Source: Candidatus Melainabacteria bacterium (lineage in GTDB: Bacteria; Cyanobacteriota; Vampirovibrionia; Gastranaerophilales; Gastranaerophilaceae). From it: 64,000 nt of DNA. Below, piece by piece: positions 24,227-32,597 of this stretch. A model generated the notes under the pieces. That model made no database searches and was not told where the DNA came from. It worked only from the letters and a program-made list of their open reading frames with translations. The stretch covers positions 1 through 64,000 of the forward strand of contig QHMH01000014.1 of assembly GCA_003258795.1 (NCBI GenBank), read 5' to 3'. How positions within the stretch are numbered: the stretch's first letter is position 1; every line of letters starts with the position of its first letter. The translations under genes were made by a program, and so were the position numbers.

Positions 24227-25276
24227 ATGAAAAAAGACGAAAAAATATATTTAGCAGGTCATAAAGGACTTGTAGGAGGAGCAATTTATAGAAGATTGCA
24301 AAAAGAAGGTTTTACAAATATTGTTACGAGAACATTTGAAGAACTTGATTTGTGTAATCAAAGTGCAGTTAATGAGTTTTTTGAAAAAGAAAAACCAGAT
24401 TATGTAATTCTTGCAGCAGCAAAAGTTGGTGGAATTATGGCCAACTCAACCTATCCTGCAGAATTCATCTATCAAAATATTATGATAGCAGCAAATGTTA
24501 TACACGCTTCATATAAAAACGGAGTAAAAAAATTGCTAAATTTAGGTTCAAGTTGTATTTATCCTCGTCTTGCACCTCAACCAATGAAAGAGGATTGTCT
24601 TTTGACATCAGAACTTGAAAAAACAAATGAGGCTTACGCACTTGCAAAAATTTCAGCAATAAAACTTTGTAGATATTACAATCAACAATATGGTACAAAC
24701 TTTATTTCTGTTATGCCAACAAATCAATACGGTATTGGTGATAACTTTAACATGGAAACAGCACATTTGTTGCCTATGATTTTGAGAAGATTCCATTTAG
24801 CAAAACTTTTAAGAAATGGCGATATTGAAAGTATAAAGAAAGACTTGAAGAGATATAAACTCGGCTGGGGACTTGATGAAAAGTTAACAGATGATAATGT
24901 TGAAGAAATTTTAGCACAAATCGGTGCTTACAAAGATAAAGTTGTACTTTGGGGAGATGGCTCAGTGTACAGAGAAATGATGTGTTCAGATGATCTTGCA
25001 GATGCTTGTTTCTACTTAATGCAAAATAAAGATTATGATGAAATTGGTGAGTTGGTAAACATTACAAAAGGTGATGATATTCAACTTAAGGATTTGTTTC
25101 AAATAGTTAAGGATATTGTTGGCTTTGAAGGTGATATTGTTTATGACAAAACAAAACCAAACGGAACTCCAAGAAAAATGATGGATGCAACAAAAATTAA
25201 AGCATTGGGTTGGACTCCTAAAATCGAGTTGAAACAAGGTATTAAAGACTTTTATGATTGGTATTTATCTTTGTAG
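24227..25276 (+). CDS. fcl: GDP-L-fucose synthase
   Basis: This NADPH-dependent epimerase/reductase completes GDP-L-fucose synthesis after GMD. It has 349 residues. The Rossmann motif GHKGLVGGAI is near residues 11-20, VGGI near 67-70, the catalytic Ser in SSCIYPR near 107-113, and the YxxxK motif reads YALAK. An insertion of about 40 residues (near 200-240, starting IESIKKDLKRY) precedes VLWGDGSVYREMM; family members with such inserts exist. GAAAGGTGG precedes the ATG. It works with gmd (6335-7423) to supply fucose for surface glycans. Confidence 0.93.
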   Translation: MKKDEKIYLAGHKGLVGGAIYRRLQKEGFTNIVTRTFEELDLCNQSAVNEFFEKEKPDYVILAAAKVGGIMANSTYPAEFIYQNIMIAANVIHASYKNGVKKLLNLGSSCIYPRLAPQPMKEDCLLTSELEKTNEAYALAKISAIKLCRYYNQQYGTNFISVMPTNQYGIGDNFNMETAHLLPMILRRFHLAKLLRNGDIESIKKDLKRYKLGWGLDEKLTDDNVEEILAQIGAYKDKVVLWGDGSVYREMMCSDDLADACFYLMQNKDYDEIGELVNITKGDDIQLKDLFQIVKDIVGFEGDIVYDKTKPNGTPRKMMDATKIKALGWTPKIELKQGIKDFYDWYLSL

Positions 25277-25289
25277 AGAAAATTAGTGC

Positions 25290-25318
25290 TTGCATAGAAA
25301 TTTTTTACAGGATATAAT
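25290..25318 (+). promoter_or_regulatory. rpmE promoter
   Basis: TTGCAT (25290-25295) and TATAAT (25313-25318) are separated by exactly 17 nt. This is a textbook housekeeping promoter and a useful contrast to the regulon element. Confidence 0.7.
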
Positions 25319-25354
25319 AGGATTATTGAGATATTCTAAAAGAAAGGATAAAAA

Positions 25355-25555
25355 ATGAAAGCTGAAATTCATCCAGATTATAAAAAAACCGTTATCAAAT
25401 GTGTTTGCGGTAACGAAATTGAAACTGGTTCAATAGAAGAAAACATTACGGTTGAAATTTGTAACAAATGTCACCCATTCTATACTGGACAACAAAAAAT
25501 TCTTGACTCTGAAGGTAGAGTTGAAAGATTTAAAAAACGTTACGGTACAAAATAA
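25355..25555 (+). CDS. rpmE: Ribosomal protein L31 (zinc-binding form)
   Basis: It has 66 residues beginning MKAEIHPDYK. Cysteines at CVCG and CNKCHPFYTG form the zinc site of the C+ form of L31, so this is not the zinc-independent paralogue. KKRYGTK at the end is typical. AAAGGATAA precedes the ATG, and a terminator follows. Confidence 0.96.
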   Translation: MKAEIHPDYKKTVIKCVCGNEIETGSIEENITVEICNKCHPFYTGQQKILDSEGRVERFKKRYGTK

Positions 25556-25576
25556 GTTTTTTATTGTTACATTTTT

Positions 25577-25605
25577 ATCCGCAAGAAATTGCGGATATTT
25601 TTTTT
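25577..25605 (+). terminator. rpmE terminator
   Basis: ATCCGCAA (25577-25584) and TTGCGGAT (25589-25596) form an 8-bp stem with a GAAA loop, followed by ATTTTTTTTTG. Confidence 0.85.
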
Positions 25606-25621
25606 GTGTAAAAAAGGTGAT

Positions 25622-25661
25622 AAAGAGAGGCTCGCTAAAATTTTTAGCGAGCCTCTCTTTT
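25622..25661 (-). terminator. Terminator of the amino-acid symporter gene
   Basis: AAAGAGAGGCTCGCTAAAA and its near-perfect complement form a long stem just downstream of the symporter stop codon. T tails are short on both sides, so it may act in both directions. Confidence 0.7.
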
Positions 25662-25673
25662 AAGGTTATTTTA

Positions 25674-27197
25674 TTATGCTTCTATTTCATCAACCCATTT
25701 TTTGTTGATTAAAGGAGCAACATTGTATTTTTTGCAATATCTACGCAAATCTGTTTTTAATTCTTTTGCCATAAAGTACATAGCAAGACAGTTTGGAACA
25801 GCCATAGAAAGCATCATAGAATCTGTTAGGTCGATGATTGTTTGAATATTCATTACAGATCCGATAACGATGAATGTACAAAATATTATTTGATAAATAA
25901 GAGTTCTTTTTTTGCCTTCTCCAACGATGTAGTTCCAAGCTTTTTGTCCGTAATATGCCCAAGAAATCAAGGTTGTAAGAGCAAATAGAATTACGATAAC
26001 AGAAAGTGCATATTTAAACCAAGGGAACACAGATTCAAATGCTGATGATGTAAGCTCAATACCTGTAACCCCTTCTGTGTATCCTTCGTAAACTCCAGAA
26101 CAAACAATAATTCCAGCGGTTAATACACAAACCAAACCTGTGAGGAACGGTTCTAATAAAGCGATAAAACCTTGCGAAATTGGTTCATCAGTTTGTGCGG
26201 TTGCGTATGCAATTGGTGCAGAACCTGTACCAGCTTCGTTTGTTTGTACTGAACGTCGCATACCAATTATGATTATACCTATAATCCCTCCAGCAACTGA
26301 AGTTGGATGGAAAGCTTCTTGTAGGGAAATAAAAATAGCATGCGGGATATTTTGCCAATGAACAAGTATGATAAGAATTCCTGCAAAGAGGTATAAATAA
26401 ACCATGAAAGGAACAACCTTCATTGCAACTTTAGTTATTGCCTTGATACCGCCGATGATAATCAATCCCAAAAGAACGGCACAAACAAGTCCGATAATCC
26501 AAGCGTTATGACCTAAAAAGCTATTATCTCCACCTGCGATATTTATTATTTGTCTGGTTGTTTGGTTTATTTGAACCATATTTCCACCAGTAATTGCACC
26601 CCCGATACAAAGGAATGCAAACAAAACAGCAAGAGGTTGTCCGAGTTTACGCAATTTTCTTCTTGTTAAACCATGAGCGATAAAGTGCATTGGCCCACCT
26701 GCAATAGAACCATCTGGAAGAATTTTTCTATATTTTAGTGACAATGATACTTCTGCAAATTTTAGTGCCATACCAAAAACAGCACCGAACATTATCCAAA
26801 ATGCTGCACCTGGACCACCGATAGAGATAGATATTGCAACCCCAGCGATACATCCAAGTCCCACAGTACCAGACAAAGCTGTCATCAATGCTCCTAAAGG
26901 AGAAACTTCCCCGCCTGATTCATCTGTTTTAGGTTGTTTTAAAACTTCTATAGAGTGTTTTAAACCCCAAAAAGCAATTCCTCTCAAATAGAATGTAAAA
27001 AATATTACTGCTGCTAATATCCAAAGAATTATCAATGGAACATCAACTCCGAAAAGATTTACTGGAAAAAATATGACCGAAGAAATCTTATTCGAAACAG
27101 GGGTTAAATATTTTTCTATCGTTGAATCAATATCAAACGCAAAACATTGCTGTACGGAAAACATTATTCCGAATAAACTTAATAATAATTTTTTCAT
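25674..27197 (-). CDS. Sodium/alanine symporter family (AGCS) protein
   Basis: A multi-pass inner-membrane transporter that takes up alanine or glycine with sodium. Start ATG 27197 is chosen for its GGAAGGGAA site; the open frame continues upstream without a ribosome site. This gives 507 residues. Family segments include LTALSGTVGLGCIAGVAISI, GGPGAAFWIMFGA, GGPMHFI, the NEAGTGSAPIA motif and TTLISWAYYGQKAW. Unusually, the first hydrophobic segment (residues 1-20, ending CFAF) looks like a cleavable signal peptide before a long periplasmic stretch. It is divergent from the mannosidase gene. Confidence 0.9.
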   Translation of the reverse strand: MKKLLLSLFGIMFSVQQCFAFDIDSTIEKYLTPVSNKISSVIFFPVNLFGVDVPLIILWILAAVIFFTFYLRGIAFWGLKHSIEVLKQPKTDESGGEVSPLGALMTALSGTVGLGCIAGVAISISIGGPGAAFWIMFGAVFGMALKFAEVSLSLKYRKILPDGSIAGGPMHFIAHGLTRRKLRKLGQPLAVLFAFLCIGGAITGGNMVQINQTTRQIINIAGGDNSFLGHNAWIIGLVCAVLLGLIIIGGIKAITKVAMKVVPFMVYLYLFAGILIILVHWQNIPHAIFISLQEAFHPTSVAGGIIGIIIIGMRRSVQTNEAGTGSAPIAYATAQTDEPISQGFIALLEPFLTGLVCVLTAGIIVCSGVYEGYTEGVTGIELTSSAFESVFPWFKYALSVIVILFALTTLISWAYYGQKAWNYIVGEGKKRTLIYQIIFCTFIVIGSVMNIQTIIDLTDSMMLSMAVPNCLAMYFMAKELKTDLRRYCKKYNVAPLINKKWVDEIEA

Positions 27198-27284
27198 ATT
27201 TTTCCCTTCCAAATTTCTTTCGCTAAAATGATACCAAAAACCGTTATAAATTGCAAAACACCTTGTATTTTTCGTAAAATGTCG

Positions 27285-27290
27285 TAAAAT
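27285..27290 (+). promoter_or_regulatory. -10 hexamer for leaderless GH38 mRNA
   Basis: TAAAAT ends 6 nt before the ATG. TTGTAT (27263-27268) is a possible -35 with a 16-nt spacer. No Shine-Dalgarno is present. Confidence 0.6.
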
Positions 27291-27296
27291 AAAAGA

Positions 27297-29288
27297 ATGA
27301 AAAAAACAGTTATTGCATATCTGCATACACATTGGGACAGAGAATGGTACAGAGAGTTTGAAATTTTCAGACTTCGTCTTTTAAGGGTTTTTGATGAGGT
27401 TTTAGATCTTTTAGAAGAAGAAAAAATTCCATCATTTTATTTCGACGGCCAAACTTGTGCTCTGGAAGATTATCTACAATTGCGTCCAGAAAAAGAGTCG
27501 ATAATTAGAAAATTTATATTGCAAAAGAAACTTTTTATTGGACCTTGTTATACACTTGTAGATGAGTTCTTAACGGATGAATACTGTTTTGAAAAAAACC
27601 TTGAGATAGGTTTAAAATATTCAAAAGATTTTGGATGTGAAGATTTTTTGGGATATTTTGCAGATACATTTGGTCACAGTCAAGCAATACCTCTAATTTT
27701 AAAGAAATATGGTATAGATAAAGCAATAGTTTGGAGAGGCGTTCCAAATAATCTTCCGTCAGAATTTATTTTCAATGGTGTGAAAACTGTAGATTTGGTT
27801 AGAGGATATTTTAATGATATATTTTCTGCCGATGTTCCGCTTCAAGACAAAGCAATGTTTTTAAAATCAAACCTTGATAAAATAGCGGAAAAGTCTACAG
27901 ATACTCTATTGTTGCCAATTGGTGCTGACCATTTAGGAGTTCCAATAGACATAAATGAACAAATAGAAGCGGTCAATGGAGCACTTGAAGATTACGATAT
28001 AGTTTTATCTTCTCCATTTGAGTATTTCGAAAGAGTAAAAGATAACTTTAAAATTGAATATAATGATGAACTTCGAGATAATTCAAAAACTTTTATTTTG
28101 CAAGGATGCTATTCAGCACGAGCTGATATAAAAAAATACAGTGCAAAAGCTTCTGAAAAACTCCATATTGCACAAAAACTTTCTAAAAAATTTGGTGACA
28201 AATACAAAACTGCAATAGAGTATGCATATAAACTTATGCTAAAAAACCTTGCGCATGACGGAATTTGTGGTTGTTCTACTGATGATGTTCATAGTGAAAA
28301 CATAACAAGATATAAAAAAGTCCTACAAATTGCCGACACCATAATAAGAGAAATTCAATTTGAAAATGGAACAGAGCTTGTAGACTTTTCGGAATTTGAA
28401 ACAAAAGATAAAAAGGATTACGAAGTTGTTTCACAAAAAATAGGGGTTGAAGATGATATTTTATATGACACCCAAAAAATTCCAATTACAGAAGATTTTA
28501 AACCGATTTATACTTGCATTAAAGATTCAATAGAAGAAAAGATTGGATCTCTAAACGCTGATGATAACTCTATCCAGAACAACAAAATTGCTTTATTTGT
28601 AAAAAATGGAAAAATTACAGTTGTTGATAAAGTAAAAAATATAGAATATACTGATTTTCTTAAAATAATCGATTTTAAGGATATGGGAGATACTTATAAC
28701 TTTGCTCCAGATGTTAATGATAAAGGAAAATCTGCAAAAGTTTTATCTTCAAAACTCTTAAGATACGGGCATGTTCAATCTGCTATCCTGATTGTAGCAG
28801 AACTTGGCAGAGAAAAATTCAAAATAGAAGTTTCTTTGAACAGAAATTCTGATTATCTCAAGTTTAAAATCAAATGGAATAACCTGCATAAAAACCACTT
28901 ATTGCAGGTTAGGTTTAACTTGAAAAATTTAATCAAAAAAACGTATTATCAAATGATGGGCTATTTGTTCGAAAGAAATTTTGATTGTGAATATGATATA
29001 AGGAAAAATTTGCCCAAAACAAGAGGATTGGAAGCAAAAACAAACACCGCACCATTTCAAAAAAATCTTTACGTAGAGGGAATAAATTTCAGAACTGAAG
29101 GGATATTTGAATATGAGGTTTATCAAAATCAATTGTCCTTGACTATATTGAGAGCCATTGGTATTATTTCTAATCCTAAAAATCCAGCGAGAACAACACC
29201 AGCAGGACCACCGATAAAAGTTCCGTGTGCACAACTTTTAGGTTTAAATGAAGTGATATTTGAAATTGGATTTAAAGATATAAATTAA
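27297..29288 (+). CDS. Alpha-mannosidase-type glycoside hydrolase (GH38)
   Basis: It has 663 residues. HTHWDREWY at residues 10-18 carries the zinc ligands His and Asp, ADTFGHSQ near 121-128 holds the nucleophile Asp, and LPIGADHLG near 202-210 matches the conserved DH motif. HDGICGCSTDDVH near 317-329 is also typical. No signal peptide is seen, so it is probably cytoplasmic, trimming imported mannosyl or related oligosaccharides. The protein is shorter than eukaryotic members. No glycan transporter is adjacent. Confidence 0.88.
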   Translation: MKKTVIAYLHTHWDREWYREFEIFRLRLLRVFDEVLDLLEEEKIPSFYFDGQTCALEDYLQLRPEKESIIRKFILQKKLFIGPCYTLVDEFLTDEYCFEKNLEIGLKYSKDFGCEDFLGYFADTFGHSQAIPLILKKYGIDKAIVWRGVPNNLPSEFIFNGVKTVDLVRGYFNDIFSADVPLQDKAMFLKSNLDKIAEKSTDTLLLPIGADHLGVPIDINEQIEAVNGALEDYDIVLSSPFEYFERVKDNFKIEYNDELRDNSKTFILQGCYSARADIKKYSAKASEKLHIAQKLSKKFGDKYKTAIEYAYKLMLKNLAHDGICGCSTDDVHSENITRYKKVLQIADTIIREIQFENGTELVDFSEFETKDKKDYEVVSQKIGVEDDILYDTQKIPITEDFKPIYTCIKDSIEEKIGSLNADDNSIQNNKIALFVKNGKITVVDKVKNIEYTDFLKIIDFKDMGDTYNFAPDVNDKGKSAKVLSSKLLRYGHVQSAILIVAELGREKFKIEVSLNRNSDYLKFKIKWNNLHKNHLLQVRFNLKNLIKKTYYQMMGYLFERNFDCEYDIRKNLPKTRGLEAKTNTAPFQKNLYVEGINFRTEGIFEYEVYQNQLSLTILRAIGIISNPKNPARTTPAGPPIKVPCAQLLGLNEVIFEIGFKDIN

Positions 29289-29293
29289 AATAT

Positions 29294-29590
29294 TGAATAT
29301 ATTATCAAATTAAAAAACATGTTTCTTCAGGGATGATGGATACTTATATTGATATTGATGGAAATAAAGGTGAAAATACCAAAGGAAAAGACCAATTTGC
29401 TTTCGGGATTCCAAAAACAGCATCTGCCGCTACTATAGGAAGAATAGATGGGAATTTTGGTTCTTATTCTTGGGACGAAGATTTGAATACCAGAGCGGAA
29501 GCTTTAAATAAATGTAAGCAGGATACACACTATTGTGCCAAACTTCTTGAATATGACAATTGGGAATTCAAAGATGATTATCCATACTAA
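29294..29590 (+). pseudogene. C-terminal remnant of a type IV pilin-like (pseudopilin) gene
   Basis: The 85-residue frame from ATG 29333 (YIDIDGNKGENTKGKDQFAFGI and later CAKLLEYDNWEFKDDYPY) matches the C-terminal pattern I know from prepilin-like proteins of gut bacteria. There, an 'x-DxNGxKGPNxxGKDxFxF' block and a Cys-Ala-x-x-x-x-x-x-W-x-x-x-x-DYP ending are typical. The hydrophobic N-terminal prepilin helix is missing. An in-frame stop at 29294-29296 and the GH38 stop at 29288 leave no room for it. I call it a decayed fragment. It could instead be a small secreted protein, but no signal peptide is present. Confidence 0.6.
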
Positions 29591-29621
29591 AGACTAAAAA
29601 AGATTAAGTCATTCTGTATAC

Positions 29622-29650
29622 GGGAGCAGATTTTTGCTCCCTTTTTTTTT
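29622..29650 (+). terminator. Rho-independent terminator
   Basis: GGGAGCA (29622-29628) and TGCTCCC (29635-29641) enclose a 6-nt loop and are followed by nine Ts. It survives behind the pseudopilin remnant and overlaps the 3' end of the adenine deaminase gene. Confidence 0.85.
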
Positions 29651-31322
29651 ATTCATCAATCTCAATAAAACCAAATTTGTTTACGTCAAAAAGACCCATA
29701 TCACTTATTTTAATTTCTGGGATTACCAACAATCCCATAAATGACATTGTCATAAATGGGTCTGACAAATCTGAACCAAGCGATTTTGCAAATTCTTCAA
29801 TTTCAATATATTCTTGTGCAACTCTAAAAGCACCTCTGTTCGTCATCAAACCTGCAACAGGGAGTGGCAAGATTTTTTCTTCCTCACCCTTAATTACGCA
29901 CAATCCACCCTTGCTTTTTATAAGCATATTTACTGCTCTTGTTATATCTTTATCATTTGTCCCTATTGCAATAATGTTATGTGAATCGTGTGCAACAGAA
30001 GATGCAATAGCACCTTGTTTGAATTTGAAATTCTTAATAAAACCAACAGACGGTTTTGATTCCTTGTATCGGTTAACAACAGTAATTTTTAAAATATCGT
30101 TTTCAATATCTGGAACAATTTTGTTATCTTCAACTTTAGGCTCAGCCTTTATTCTCTTTGTAATAAGTTGTCCATCAATTGCTTCGATAACGTTAATATC
30201 TTTTCCTCTATAAGGAACTTCAAAGTCACCCTCTTTTTTAAGTTTAATATTAAAGTTGTTAATCAATGGAGTTCTTTGTTTTGGTATAAGCGACCAACCA
30301 TTATCACATACCATAAGACCATTGATAACTGTCTTCTTGATATTTAGGTTTTCAAAATTATCAACTTCTATAAAATCAGCCTTGTCGCCGACTTGCAATA
30401 AGCCAACATCAAGTTTATAGTGTTTTACTGGGTTTACACAAGCACATTGTAATACATTCATCAACTCATGACCGTATGCTAATGATTTTTTAACTAAAAG
30501 ATTTATGTGACCTTCAAGAAGATTGTTAGGATGTCTGTCATCACTTGAAAACATACAATAATCTGGGTACTCATCTATTACACTATGAAGAGCTTCGAAA
30601 TCTTTTGCAGCAGAACCTTCTCTAATTAAGATTTTCATTCCCAATTTGATTTTTTCAATAGCTTCATCTCTTGTGTATGCTTCATGGTCTGTTGAAATTC
30701 CTGCATTTATATATTTCCCTAAATCTTCACCTGATAAGCCTGGAGCATGTCCGTCAATTTGTTTTTTATAGTGTTTTGCTAATCTTATTTTTGCAGTTAC
30801 ATGTTTTTCTTTCGAAATAACCCCTGGAAAATCCATCATTTCTCCAAGATATTTAATATTTTCATCTTTTAATAATTTTTTAATTTCTAATGGTCCAATA
30901 ACAGCTCCAGAAGTTTCAAATACAGTTGCAGGTACACAGCTTGGAGCACCAAAGTAGAATTTGAAAGGAACTTTAGCCCCATCTTTTATCATATACTTAA
31001 TTCCTGCAAGGCCCATAACATTCGCAATTTCATGTGGATCTGCTACAACTGCAACCATACCATTTTTTACAGCTGTTCTTGCAAATTGAGAAGGAATCAG
31101 CATCGTACTTTCTATGTGAATGTGAGAGTCGATAAATCCCGGAAGAATATAGTTTGAATATTTTTCTTTTGATCTAACTATTTTATGGATTTTTCCATTT
31201 CTAACCTCAATAGTACCAGAATAAATTTCTCTGTTTACTACATCAACAATGTTGCCCGAAATTGTTTTAATTTCAGGTAAATCTTTTCTCATAATTTTTT
31301 TTAATAATTTTAATTTTGCCAT
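29649..31322 (-). CDS. ade: Adenine deaminase
   Basis: It converts adenine to hypoxanthine for purine salvage. It has 557 residues of the amidohydrolase superfamily. LPGFIDSHIHIEST near residues 59-72 holds the metal HxH, VVADPHEIANVMG near 91-103 and FSSDDRHPNNLLEGHI near 257-272 are family signatures, and VAHDSHNIIAIG with the MTNRGAF segment lies in the C-terminal domain. It starts 22 nt after the aspartokinase stop, so it may be the fourth gene of the kdsC-TPR-aspartokinase unit. Confidence 0.95.
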   Translation of the reverse strand: MAKLKLLKKIMRKDLPEIKTISGNIVDVVNREIYSGTIEVRNGKIHKIVRSKEKYSNYILPGFIDSHIHIESTMLIPSQFARTAVKNGMVAVVADPHEIANVMGLAGIKYMIKDGAKVPFKFYFGAPSCVPATVFETSGAVIGPLEIKKLLKDENIKYLGEMMDFPGVISKEKHVTAKIRLAKHYKKQIDGHAPGLSGEDLGKYINAGISTDHEAYTRDEAIEKIKLGMKILIREGSAAKDFEALHSVIDEYPDYCMFSSDDRHPNNLLEGHINLLVKKSLAYGHELMNVLQCACVNPVKHYKLDVGLLQVGDKADFIEVDNFENLNIKKTVINGLMVCDNGWSLIPKQRTPLINNFNIKLKKEGDFEVPYRGKDINVIEAIDGQLITKRIKAEPKVEDNKIVPDIENDILKITVVNRYKESKPSVGFIKNFKFKQGAIASSVAHDSHNIIAIGTNDKDITRAVNMLIKSKGGLCVIKGEEEKILPLPVAGLMTNRGAFRVAQEYIEIEEFAKSLGSDLSDPFMTMSFMGLLVIPEIKISDMGLFDVNKFGFIEIDE

Positions 31323-31344
31323 TTCACTACACCATTAGAACTGT

Positions 31345-32589
31345 TTATTTTACTAAAGTTTTTTCTTCTTCAAGCTCAAAAGCCTTACATAATGCTTTTA
31401 CACATTCATTCGCTTCATCCCTTGACACAAGACAACTAATCTTAATTTCACTCGTCGCAATCATCTTTATGTTTACGCCAATATTTGCAATTGCTTCAAA
31501 CATAGTTGATGCAATCCCAGGTTTGTCAACCATACCTGCACCTACAATAGAAACTTTTGCTATATTTTCGTTAATATGAATTTCTGTTGCACCAATTTCT
31601 TTTTTTATTTTTTCAAAGATAGGCTTTGCTCTGTGGAAATCTTCCGATGAAACGGTGAATGCAATATCATTTGTATTATTTTTTCTTCGAGCAAAAGATT
31701 GAATAATCATATCAACAGAAATGTTCTCTTTAGATAATCCTCCAAAAAGTTTTGCTGCAACTCCAGGGACATCAGGAACACAAGAAAATACGACTCTTAT
31801 TTGTGATAAATCTGCAGCAACACCTCTCACAGGTTTTATATATTCTATATTTCTTCTTGCGGTAACCAAAGAACCTTCATTTTCTGGATGGAAAGTTGAG
31901 CGAACTCTTAATGCTATACCTTCATTTTTTGCTGTTTCTACAGAACGTGGATGCAAAACTTTTGCACCAACTCTTGCAAGCTCAAGCATTTCTCCGTAAG
32001 AAACTTCCTTTAGCATTGATGCATTAGGTACGACTCTTGGATCTGCAGTGTAAACACCATCAACATCTGTGTAGATATCACATCTTTTCGCTTTGAGTAC
32101 TCCTGCAAGAGCAACAGCAGAAGTATCTGAACCTCCTCTGCCGAGAGTTGTGATTTCTCCATCTTCTGTTATTCCTTGAAAACCTGCAACAATAACGATT
32201 TCATCGTTATTAAATGCTTCTTTTATTCTTGTTGTATCAATTTCTTTGATACGTGCATTTTGGTGTACACTTTCAGTTAATATTCCAACCTGCATCGCAT
32301 TAAAACTTACAGCTTTGTAACCTTGTGCTTGAATTGCCATTGCAAGAAGTGCAATCGAAACGCCTTCTCCGGTAGAAAGCAACATATCAGCTTCTCTTCC
32401 ACTTGGGTTTTCTGTTATTTCTTTTGCCAACTTTATAAGGTTATCTGTGGTTTTTCCCATTGCAGAAACAACAACTAAAACATCATTCCCAGCTTTTTTT
32501 TCTCTGATAACGTTTAATGCAACTTTTTTAATTTTTTCAGTGTCCGAAACGGAGCTTCCGCCAAACTTTTGGACTATTATATCTTTCAT
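31345..32589 (-). CDS. lysC: Aspartokinase
   Basis: It phosphorylates aspartate, the first step to lysine, threonine and methionine. The kinase domain has VQKFGGSSVSD at residues 5-15, TLGRGGSDTSAVALA near 150-164 and DIYTDVDGVYTADPR near 172-186. Two ACT domains at about 260-410 suggest feedback control by end-product amino acids. It has 414 residues, like the monofunctional Bacillus and cyanobacterial enzymes. It lies 8 nt after the TPR gene in the same direction. The ribosome site is weak. Confidence 0.94.
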   Translation of the reverse strand: MKDIIVQKFGGSSVSDTEKIKKVALNVIREKKAGNDVLVVVSAMGKTTDNLIKLAKEITENPSGREADMLLSTGEGVSIALLAMAIQAQGYKAVSFNAMQVGILTESVHQNARIKEIDTTRIKEAFNNDEIVIVAGFQGITEDGEITTLGRGGSDTSAVALAGVLKAKRCDIYTDVDGVYTADPRVVPNASMLKEVSYGEMLELARVGAKVLHPRSVETAKNEGIALRVRSTFHPENEGSLVTARRNIEYIKPVRGVAADLSQIRVVFSCVPDVPGVAAKLFGGLSKENISVDMIIQSFARRKNNTNDIAFTVSSEDFHRAKPIFEKIKKEIGATEIHINENIAKVSIVGAGMVDKPGIASTMFEAIANIGVNIKMIATSEIKISCLVSRDEANECVKALCKAFELEEEKTLVK

Positions 32590-32597
32590 TTTATGTT

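Noticed and set aside
25452..25712. Plus-strand ORF overlapping rpmE
   Set aside because: It runs through the rpmE terminator and the symporter terminator and has no ribosome site.
27198..27332. Longer N-terminus for the amino-acid symporter
   Set aside because: It would overlap the divergent GH38 gene and its promoter. ATG 27197 has a good ribosome site.
29677..30213. Plus-strand ORF of 178 codons
   Set aside because: It is a mirror of the adenine deaminase gene with a Ser/Ile/Pro-rich composition typical of antisense frames in AT-rich DNA.
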